DNA from: Oscillospiraceae bacterium | GTDB taxonomy: Bacteria; Bacillota; Clostridia; Oscillospirales; CAG-272 | Direction of reading: 5' to 3' | Length of the DNA stretch: 37,711 nt | Assembly: GCA_015064395.1 (NCBI GenBank) | Contig: SVSH01000018.1 | Span: forward strand, 1 to 37,711 | Part shown: one piece after another, positions 31,646 to 37,711 of the stretch | Numbering within the stretch: the stretch's first letter is position 1 | Layout of the letters: each line of letters begins with the position of its first letter | The notes under the pieces: model-generated | Database searches by the model: none | The model's input: the letters and a program-made list of their open reading frames with translations, nothing else | Told to the model about the DNA's origin: nothing | Translations under genes and position numbers: made by a program

Positions 31646-32164
31646 ATTAGCGCAAAAGAGTTACTGATCAACGAAGACATTAAAGCGAATGAGCTTCGCG
31701 TGATCGACGCCACCGGCGAGCCGGTCGGCATCATGAGCACAAACGCTGCTCTCCAAATGGCATACGATCGTGGCCTGGACCTGGTTTTGATGGCCCCCGG
31801 TGCCAATCCCCCTGTTGCCCGCATGATGGACTACGGTAAGTACCGTTTCGAATGCGAGAAGAAGGAAAAGGAAGCCAAAAAGAAACAGCAGACTGTCGAA
31901 CTCAAGGAGATCCAGCTGTCCTACCGTATCGACACGCACGACTTTGAGACCAAGGCAAGACACGCACACCGCTTCCTGGAATCGGGAAATAAGGTTCGTG
32001 TTGTCATGAGATTCCGCGGACGCGAGATGAGCCATATGCCCATGGGTCGTGAGGTCATGGCGCGTTTTTGCGAGAGCGTTTCGGACGTGGGAACGACGGA
32101 TAAGCCCCCTGTACTCGACGGACGTATCATCAGCATGGTGCTCGCACCCGTCAAAAACAAATAA
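31646..32164 (+). CDS. infC: Translation initiation factor IF-3
   Basis: 172 residues. N domain ISAKELLINEDIKANELRVID, then linker rich in K/E and C domain with KEIQLSYRIDTHDFETKARHA and VRVVMRFRGREMSH. IF-3 binds the 30S subunit and rejects wrong start codons and initiator mismatches. The reading frame has no ATG/GTG/TTG before the conserved N-terminal ISAKE; ATT 31646 stands 9 bases after GGAGG and fits exactly. Rare AUU starts are a known feature of infC, giving autorepression because IF-3 discriminates against them. A GTG at 31700 would delete conserved residues. First gene of infC-rpmI-rplT. Confidence 0.96.
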   Translation: MSAKELLINEDIKANELRVIDATGEPVGIMSTNAALQMAYDRGLDLVLMAPGANPPVARMMDYGKYRFECEKKEKEAKKKQQTVELKEIQLSYRIDTHDFETKARHAHRFLESGNKVRVVMRFRGREMSHMPMGREVMARFCESVSDVGTTDKPPVLDGRIISMVLAPVKNK

Positions 32165-32267
32165 GTTTCATCAGCCGTTTGTCAAACGGGCTTGTTGATA
32201 GGTCGGCATCGTTCCCGCGGTGCGGACGTAACTAAAGTGAAATCAAATAAAAAAGGAGATCATAGAA

Positions 32268-32462
32268 ATGGGAAAGGTTAAGACACATAAGGCCTCTGCA
32301 AAGAGATTCAAGGTGACGGGCTCCGGTCGCGTTAAGATGACGCACTGCCACCGCCGCCACAACACCGGTAACAAGAGCGGTAACAAGCTGCGCCACCTGC
32401 GTGGAAGCGCATACGTTCACGAGGCTATGGCCGACAACATCAAGAGCTTGATCTGCAAGTAA
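32268..32462 (+). CDS. rpmI: Ribosomal protein L35
   Basis: 64 residues, highly basic, with KVKTHKASAKRFKVTGSG at the start and HNTGNKSGNKLRHLRG in the middle, as in the L35 family. AAGGAG is about 10 bases before ATG. The 100-base gap after infC holds a CCGTTTG/CAAACGG hairpin (about 32173-32188) but no T-run. Confidence 0.97.
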   Translation: MGKVKTHKASAKRFKVTGSGRVKMTHCHRRHNTGNKSGNKLRHLRGSAYVHEAMADNIKSLICK

Positions 32463-32489
32463 GACGAGAGAAAGTAGAGGAGAAGAACA

Positions 32490-32843
32490 ATGGCAAGAGT
32501 TAAGGGCGCGATGATGACGCGCAAGAGAAGAAATAAGGTATTGAAGGCTGCGAAGGGCTACTGGGGTGCAAAATCCAAGCACTTCAAGATGGCTAAGCAA
32601 CAGGTCATGAAGAGCGGCAACTATGCATTTGCAGGCCGCAAGATGAAGAAGAGAGATTTCCGCAGCTTGTGGATCACCCGTATCTCTGCTCAGGCAAAGG
32701 TCAACGGTATGAACTACTCCACCATGATGCACGGTCTGAAGAAGGCTGGTATCACCCTCAACCGCAAGATGCTCGCCGAGCTGGCTGTTTCCGATAAGGA
32801 AGCTTTCGCAGCACTTGCAGCACAGGCTAAGGCTGCTCTGTAA
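32490..32843 (+). CDS. rplT: Ribosomal protein L20
   Basis: 117 residues. [20 protein letters not shown], the [11 protein letters not shown] segment and the globular domain [20 protein letters not shown] identify L20. It is an early 23S rRNA assembly protein and the likely repressor acting on the operon leader. GGAG is 10 bases before ATG; last gene before the terminator. Confidence 0.98.
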   Translation: MARVKGAMMTRKRRNKVLKAAKGYWGAKSKHFKMAKQQVMKSGNYAFAGRKMKKRDFRSLWITRISAQAKVNGMNYSTMMHGLKKAGITLNRKMLAELAVSDKEAFAALAAQAKAAL

Positions 32844-32853
32844 GTCTTTGAAT

Positions 32854-32880
32854 AAAAACCCGACAATGCGTCGGGTTTTT
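32854..32880 (+). terminator. Terminator after rplT
   Basis: AAAAACCCGAC / GTCGGGTTTTT with loop AATGC. A second short hairpin GCATCTG/CAGATGC follows at 32892-32908 without a T-run. Confidence 0.94.
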
Positions 32881-32944
32881 GTCATAGATGGGCATCTGTC
32901 GCAGATGCTGTAAAAGTGGTTTTTTTGGCCAAATATTCCTGTTT

Positions 32945-32972
32945 TTGGATGAAAAAATCGACGAATTATAAT
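32945..32972 (+). promoter_or_regulatory. Likely promoter of the SpoU methyltransferase gene
   Basis: TTGGAT (32945-32950), 16-base spacer, TATAAT (32967-32972). The start codon is only about 19 bases further. Confidence 0.6.
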
Positions 32973-32990
32973 TATAAGGAGGTAAAATGC

Positions 32991-33821
32991 ATGAGCCTGT
33001 CCTACGAGATCATCACCTCAAGGCAGAATGCTTTGCTGGTCGAAACGCATAAATTAGCCGATCGAAAGCACCGCACAAAGCAGGGGCTTTTCCGCTTCGA
33101 CGGCGTCAAATTGGCTGCGGAAGCCATTGCCCGCGGGGTAGAACTGACAGCTGTTTTGTTGCGTCAGAGCAATGCCGAGGCTGTGGTTGATCGCGTGACG
33201 GCATTGGCCGCCAGAGGAATTCCCGACACGGCACGCTGTGTGATGGTGGCAGATCATGTGTTTGACAGCCTTACCGAGGAAAGCGCCCCCGAGGGCGTCA
33301 TTTGCGTGGCGCGTGTGCAACACGAGTGGCACCGCACGTGGCAAGCGGAAATGGACGTGCCCCCACACAAGGAGTGCATCATGCTGTTGGAGTCGGTGCG
33401 CGACCCGTCTAATCTCGGCGCCATCATCCGAAGTGCGGCGGCGTTGGGGTTGGATCGCCTCATTCTGAGCGCCGACTGCGCCGATATCTACAGTGCCAAG
33501 ACGGTGCGCGCGTCCATGGGAACGCTGTTTTCTCAGCGCATCGACCGCACCGACGCACTCCCGGCATACATTGCCTGCCTGCGCCAGAGCGGACGGCGTG
33601 TGTTTGCCGCGGCACTCGACGAGAGCGCACAGCAACTGGGAAGCTTTGACGTCTTACCCGGTGACTGTGCCGTCATCGGCAACGAAGGCCACGGCCTGTC
33701 GCAGGACACCATAAAGGCTTGCGGACAGACCGTCTACATTCCCATGACGGATCGCGCCGAGTCGCTCAACGCGGCTGTGGCGTCGGCACTTCTGATGTGG
33801 GAATTCGGAAAACAAAGATAA
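32991..33821 (+). CDS. SpoU/TrmH-family RNA 2'-O-methyltransferase
   Basis: 276 residues. A small N-terminal substrate-binding domain (about 5-80, with HRTKQGLFRFDGVKLAAEAI) precedes the SPOUT domain with motif 1 LLESVRDPSNLGAIIRSAAALG, motif 2 VIGNEGHGLS and motif 3 IPMTDRAESLNAAVASALLMWE. Such enzymes 2'-O-methylate ribose in rRNA or tRNA; the exact target is not predictable. AAGGAGG 8 bases before ATG 32991 decides between two nearby ATGs. DprA follows 17 bases on. Confidence 0.93.
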   Translation: MSLSYEIITSRQNALLVETHKLADRKHRTKQGLFRFDGVKLAAEAIARGVELTAVLLRQSNAEAVVDRVTALAARGIPDTARCVMVADHVFDSLTEESAPEGVICVARVQHEWHRTWQAEMDVPPHKECIMLLESVRDPSNLGAIIRSAAALGLDRLILSADCADIYSAKTVRASMGTLFSQRIDRTDALPAYIACLRQSGRRVFAAALDESAQQLGSFDVLPGDCAVIGNEGHGLSQDTIKACGQTVYIPMTDRAESLNAAVASALLMWEFGKQR

Positions 33822-33838
33822 GAGGCAGGAGGATGACC

Positions 33839-35188
33839 ATGAGCGAGCAAAAGGGAGACGTTTTGTTTTGGATATGGCTGTCGCAGTGCTTTGGCGCGGG
33901 CAGTAAGCTGTATCCGGCGCTGCTGGAGCGCTTTGGAACGCCATATGATATTTTCAAAGCGGACGATGAGGAGATCGCGGCTGTGATGCCGGAGCTGAGC
34001 TTACGCGAGCGGGCGGCTCTTGGCCAAAAGAACCTGGATAGCGCCTATGAGATCCTGGGCTACTGCCAGCGAAACGGCTATTCGCTGTTGTGCTACAACG
34101 ATCCTCGCTACCCCTTGAGCTATCGCAGTCTGGTGGATCCGCCGCTGTTACTTTACTACCGCGGCGTGCTGCCTGATTTTCAGAACCGGCTTTGCATCGC
34201 CATCGTCGGAACAAGAAAAATGAGCGAATACGGTCGCCGTATCGCGTATAAAATAGCCTATGAGCTGGCCAATGCCGGTGTTATCATTGTCAGCGGTATG
34301 GCACTTGGTGTTGATAGCGTGGCATCCTGCGCTGCACTGGCGGCGGGAGGGCAGACCGTGGCGATTTTCGGAAACGGCATCGACGTGGCTTATCCGCCCG
34401 AGCATGCCGGCTTCAAAAAGATCCTGGAGCAAAGAGCGCTTGTCATGAGTGAATTTGCCCCGGGAAGTGAACCCAAGGGAAGTCATTTTCCCATCCGCAA
34501 CCGCCTCATCAGCGGGCTTTGCCAGGGCACCTTGGTGGTCGAGGGTGACGAGCGAAGCGGCGCTTTGATCACGGCGGACCGTGCTCTGTCGCAGGGACGC
34601 GACCTGTTTGCGATCCCCGCTAACGTCGGTGACCCTAATGCGGCAGGTGTTAACCGCCTCATTCGCGACGGTGCCCACGTGGTACTGTGTGCGGACGATA
34701 TTCTGAAGCAATATAGCCTGTTGTACCGCCATTCCGTCCGGGCGACCTCGAGCGCGTCTCTTGGCAAGCGGTCGGATTATGACGGCGAGATGCTGTCCCG
34801 CATGGGCGTTTACAGCCGTGTGACGGGTGGATATACCCGCGTCAGTGCGGCAACCTCGCTGCAGGCGCCTGCGTCGGCAGAACAGCCGGCGGAGGAAAAG
34901 AAAAAGCAGGTGCGGAAATCTCCTTCGACCCGGACGGAAAAGCAGGTCAGGGAAGAGGCACCGCCCAAATCCACACCGTGTCAAGCAGACCATTCTGCCG
35001 AGGTGCTTGCCTCGCTTGGCGAGCGGGAGCGGCGCGTGTTTGAGGCCATCCCCATGGAGCATCCTCTGGCGATCGATCGCCTGCAATCACTCGGATATTC
35101 GACGGGAGAATTGCTCGCGGCCCTGTCGTTGCTTGAGATCCGAGGGCTGATCCAGACCCTGCCCGGCGGTCTTTACTGCCGCGCATAA
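33839..35188 (+). CDS. dprA: DNA processing protein DprA (Smf)
   Basis: 449 residues. A SAM-like N domain (about 10-75) is followed by the Rossmann DprA core: YRGVLPDF, AIVGTRKMSEYGRR, VIIVSGMALGVDSVA, GNGIDVAYPPEH, SEFAPGS, FPIRNRLISGL and VVEGDERSGALITA. A variable low-complexity linker (about 310-390) leads to a C-terminal winged helix. DprA loads RecA on incoming single-stranded DNA during natural transformation. GGAGG fits ATG 33839, not ATG 33833. No competence machinery is otherwise present here. dprA-topA-trmFO is the usual order. Confidence 0.95.
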   Translation: MSEQKGDVLFWIWLSQCFGAGSKLYPALLERFGTPYDIFKADDEEIAAVMPELSLRERAALGQKNLDSAYEILGYCQRNGYSLLCYNDPRYPLSYRSLVDPPLLLYYRGVLPDFQNRLCIAIVGTRKMSEYGRRIAYKIAYELANAGVIIVSGMALGVDSVASCAALAAGGQTVAIFGNGIDVAYPPEHAGFKKILEQRALVMSEFAPGSEPKGSHFPIRNRLISGLCQGTLVVEGDERSGALITADRALSQGRDLFAIPANVGDPNAAGVNRLIRDGAHVVLCADDILKQYSLLYRHSVRATSSASLGKRSDYDGEMLSRMGVYSRVTGGYTRVSAATSLQAPASAEQPAEEKKKQVRKSPSTRTEKQVREEAPPKSTPCQADHSAEVLASLGERERRVFEAIPMEHPLAIDRLQSLGYSTGELLAALSLLEIRGLIQTLPGGLYCRA

Positions 35189-35253
35189 ATGAAGTTAGAT
35201 GTTTTTTCGCCTGCTGTGGCAGGCGGTGTTCAGAGAGAAAGGAATAAATTTAC

Positions 35254-37596
35254 ATGGCAAATCTCGTAATTCTTGAGTCCCCCTTCAAAGTACACACGGT
35301 CAAGGCGCACTTAGGCTCCAACTATAAGGTCATTGCCTGCAACGGACACGTCCGTGACCTGCCTAAAAGCACGCTGGGCGTTGATATTGAGAATGATTTT
35401 GAGCCTCATTATATCAACATCCGCGGCAAGGGTGATCTCATTCGTGAGATCCGCAAGGAAGCCAAGGCGGCCAATAAAATCTTTTTGGCAACTGACCCTG
35501 ACCGCGAGGGCGAGGCCATCGCTTGGCACTTGTCGGTGGCGCTTGGCATTCCCGTGGAGAAGACGTTGCGCGTTACCTTCAACGAGCTGACCAAAAACGT
35601 CGTCAAGGCGGGCATCAAGTCTCCCAGACGAGTCGATATGAACCTGGTAGACGCCCAGCAGGCGCGCCGCATTCTCGACCGCATCGTGGGCTATAAGCTC
35701 AGCCCTCTGCTTTGGAAAAACGTGCGCAGTGGTCTGAGTGCCGGGCGCGTCCAGTCGGTGGTTACCCGCCTGCTCGTGGAGCGCGAGGAGGAGATCCGCG
35801 CTTTCGTTCCCGAGGAATACTGGACGGTCGACGTCACGCTTGTCACCGAGGACGGCAAGACGGTCGTGGTCCACTACCGCGGCGACGAGACGGTGGACGG
35901 GGGCGAGACCCGCGTGCGCCTGACGGACGAGGCAATGGCAACGAAGGTCGCAAGCGATGCACAAAAGGGCGAATTCACCGTTCGCTCTGTCAAAACCTCG
36001 ACCCGCACCAAAATGCCCGCGCCTCCGTTTACGACCTCCACGCTGCAGCAGGAGGCCTCCCGCCGCCTGGGCTTCCAGTCCCAGCGCACCATGCGCGTGG
36101 CACAGGAGCTTTACGAGGGTATCAACGTCGGCTCGGATAAGGGCGGCGTTCAAGGTTTGATCACCTATATGCGTACCGACTCCCAGCGTATTTCCGCTGA
36201 AGCACAGGAGGCGGCGCGCGTTTTGATCGAGAACAAATACGGCGCGGACTATATGCCCGAGACGCCCCGTCAGTATAAGACGAGAGCAGGGGCGCAGGAC
36301 GCGCACGAGGCCATTCGCCCCGCTCGCGTGGAGCTGGAGCCTCAGATGATCCGCAAGTCACTCACGCCCGATCAGTTCAAGCTGTATAAGCTCATCTGGG
36401 AGCGATTCGTCTCCAGCCAGATGCAGTCGGCGACGCTGTCGGCACAGCAGGTAGACTTCTCTTGTGGCAATCATATCTTCCGTGCCAGCGGTTACACCGT
36501 CACCTTCCCGGGTTATATGGCCCTGTACGAGGAGACGGTCGAGGAGCACGTCAATCACCGTGATTCGGACGTGCAGGAGGAGCGCGACGCTCGTATTCCT
36601 CCCTTGAGTGAGGGAATGAAGCTCACCTCGCAACAGGTCGATCCCCTGCAGCATTTCACCGAACCGCCCGCCCGCTACAACGAAGCGTCTCTGGTCCGTC
36701 TGATGGAGGAAAAGGGCATCGGCCGTCCCTCCACCTACGCCACCGTTATCACTACCATTCTGGCACGCAATTACGTCACCCGCGAGGGCAAGATGCTGGT
36801 GCCCACCCAGCTGGGCGAGATCACCACGAGCATGATGAAGGAGCATTTCCCCGACATCGTCGACAGTGGCTTTACCGCCGAGATGGAGACCGAGCTGGAT
36901 AACATCGAAAGCGGCGAGAGCAATCTCAAGCAGGTCCTTACCGACTTCTGGGGTCCCTTTGAAAAGGAACTGGAGAACGCCGAGAAGACGCTGGGAGAAA
37001 AGGCTTTGGAGATTCCCGTCGAGGAGACGGAGCACATCTGCGAGAAGTGCGGTAGCCGTATGATCGTCAAGAACGGTCGCTTCGGTAAGTTTGCCGCTTG
37101 TCCCAACTATCCCAAGTGTAAGAACACCAAGCCGCTGGACGCCGCCAAGCCGGCAGAAAAGGCACAGGAGGAAACAGCACCTCTTACCAAACCGACGAGC
37201 GGCACGGTCGTTCCCGATATGAAATGTGAGAAGTGCGGCGCCGATATGGTGTTGCGTAACGGCCGCTACGGTAGCTTCTACGCTTGCTCGCGCTACCCCG
37301 AGTGTAATTTCACCAAGCAGAAGAATCAAGATCTCGGCGTACCTTGTCCCAAGTGCGGTCAGCCTTTGGTGACTCGCCACGGACGCCGTCGTACCTTCTA
37401 CGGCTGTTCGGGCTATCCGAATTGCGATTTTTCCTCCTGGGATATGCCTACCAACGAGACCTGCCCCGATTGCGGCGGCATGCTGTTCGTCAAAAAGAGC
37501 AAGGGACTTTTGGTCTGCGCCAAGGAGGGCTGCGGATATTCCTGCAAAGCGCCCGAGGCGCCTGAACAAAACGGCGACGGCACGGAGGAGATGTAA
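35254..37596 (+). CDS. topA: DNA topoisomerase I
   Basis: 780 residues. TOPRIM domain with LVILESPFKVHTVKAHLG and ATDPDREGEAIAWHL; type IA core with catalytic Tyr305 in ITYMRTDS; RPSTYATVI; and four C-terminal zinc ribbons from about residue 595 (CEKCGSRM, CEKCGADM, CPKCGQPL, CPDCGGML, each with a later cysteine pair). It relaxes negative supercoils behind RNA polymerase. The first motif has SPFKVHT where SPAKAKT is usual. AGAAAGGA precedes ATG. A CGCCTGC/GCAGGCG hairpin (35208-35225) lies in the 65-base gap after dprA. Confidence 0.97.
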   Translation: MANLVILESPFKVHTVKAHLGSNYKVIACNGHVRDLPKSTLGVDIENDFEPHYINIRGKGDLIREIRKEAKAANKIFLATDPDREGEAIAWHLSVALGIPVEKTLRVTFNELTKNVVKAGIKSPRRVDMNLVDAQQARRILDRIVGYKLSPLLWKNVRSGLSAGRVQSVVTRLLVEREEEIRAFVPEEYWTVDVTLVTEDGKTVVVHYRGDETVDGGETRVRLTDEAMATKVASDAQKGEFTVRSVKTSTRTKMPAPPFTTSTLQQEASRRLGFQSQRTMRVAQELYEGINVGSDKGGVQGLITYMRTDSQRISAEAQEAARVLIENKYGADYMPETPRQYKTRAGAQDAHEAIRPARVELEPQMIRKSLTPDQFKLYKLIWERFVSSQMQSATLSAQQVDFSCGNHIFRASGYTVTFPGYMALYEETVEEHVNHRDSDVQEERDARIPPLSEGMKLTSQQVDPLQHFTEPPARYNEASLVRLMEEKGIGRPSTYATVITTILARNYVTREGKMLVPTQLGEITTSMMKEHFPDIVDSGFTAEMETELDNIESGESNLKQVLTDFWGPFEKELENAEKTLGEKALEIPVEETEHICEKCGSRMIVKNGRFGKFAACPNYPKCKNTKPLDAAKPAEKAQEETAPLTKPTSGTVVPDMKCEKCGADMVLRNGRYGSFYACSRYPECNFTKQKNQDLGVPCPKCGQPLVTRHGRRRTFYGCSGYPNCDFSSWDMPTNETCPDCGGMLFVKKSKGLLVCAKEGCGYSCKAPEAPEQNGDGTEEM

Positions 37597-37711
37597 TGGC
37601 AGAGAATACGCAGGCAACCATTGCCGTATACGGCGCGGGGCTGGCCGGCTGTGAAGCGGCCTGGCAGGCGGCGAATATGGGTGTGGCGGTCAAGCTGTAT
37701 GAGATGAAGCC
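37596..37711 (+). CDS. trmFO: TrmFO, tRNA (uracil-54)-methyltransferase, 5' part
   Basis: Only the first 38 residues are in the window. After an N-terminal MAENTQ, IAVYGAGLAGCEAAWQAA is the FAD-binding glycine motif with the family's GLAGxEAAWQ, followed by GVAVKLYEMK. The folate-dependent enzyme makes ribothymidine at position 54 of tRNA. ATG overlaps the topA stop (TAATG) and GGAGGAG is 5 bases upstream. topA-trmFO order supports the call. Confidence 0.9.
   Translation, partial: MAENTQATIAVYGAGLAGCEAAWQAANMGVAVKLYEMK

Noticed and set aside
35208..35225. Terminator between dprA and topA
   Set aside because: The CGCCTGC/GCAGGCG stem has its T-run before it, not after it, on the coding strand.

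Overview
The window is about 37.7 kb from a fairly GC-rich, low-GC-type Gram-positive genome. It most likely belongs to an uncultured, endospore-forming member of the Clostridia (Oscillospiraceae or Christensenellales-like, probably gut). The evidence is Spo0A, a GerW/YtfJ sporulation protein, a DacF-type carboxypeptidase, RNase Y, IF-3 followed by L35 and L20, dprA-topA-trmFO order, WalJ next to RlmH, strong AGGAGG ribosome binding sites and textbook TTGACA-17-TATAAT promoters. No taxonomic assignment was computed; this rests on gene content and order.

Layout. (1) 1-3426: a tRNA-Gln on the minus strand, then a plus-strand operon galK - small membrane protein - walJ - rlmH. (2) 3445-6744: a plus-strand cluster of a Gfo/Idh/MocA oxidoreductase, a calcineurin-like phosphoesterase and a secreted esterase lipoprotein, closed by a bidirectional terminator. 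(3) 6743-9543: two vitamin/cofactor units that diverge from one intergenic region. A THF riboswitch precedes folT-folC on the minus strand and a preQ1 riboswitch precedes queT on the plus strand. (4) 9589-11689: rny and tRNA-Ser. (5) 11690-13140: a low-GC accessory patch with an array of small hairpins, a HTH regulator whose C-terminal half has glycine at every fifth residue, and a pair of identical palindromes around tRNA-like debris. (6) 13190-18130: a YwqK/RHS-like repeat lipoprotein, a cytoplasmic lipase, and an ECF sigma factor paired with a membrane-anchored leucine-rich-repeat protein. (7) 18194-20133: a low-GC divergent XRE/SLOG module, then spo0A with three related dyads in its promoter region.

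(8) 20196-30062 is one long minus-strand run: lon - engB - nudix - site-2-type protease - scpA - scpB - DUF2953 - gerW - dacF - rluB - small CxxC protein. It joins protein quality control, ribosome assembly, chromosome segregation, sporulation and rRNA modification, as in other Firmicutes. (9) 30100-31440 has no believable protein gene. It holds a rod-like candidate ncRNA with its own promoter, and two tandem copies of a ~0.4 kb element built from consecutive hairpins. Comparing the two copies shows many paired (compensatory) substitutions in the stems, which is direct evidence for selection on RNA (or cruciform) structure and the most interesting signal in the window. (10) 31453-37711: infC (ATT start, with an attenuator leader) - rpmI - rplT, then a SpoU-type rRNA methyltransferase, dprA, topA and the start of trmFO.
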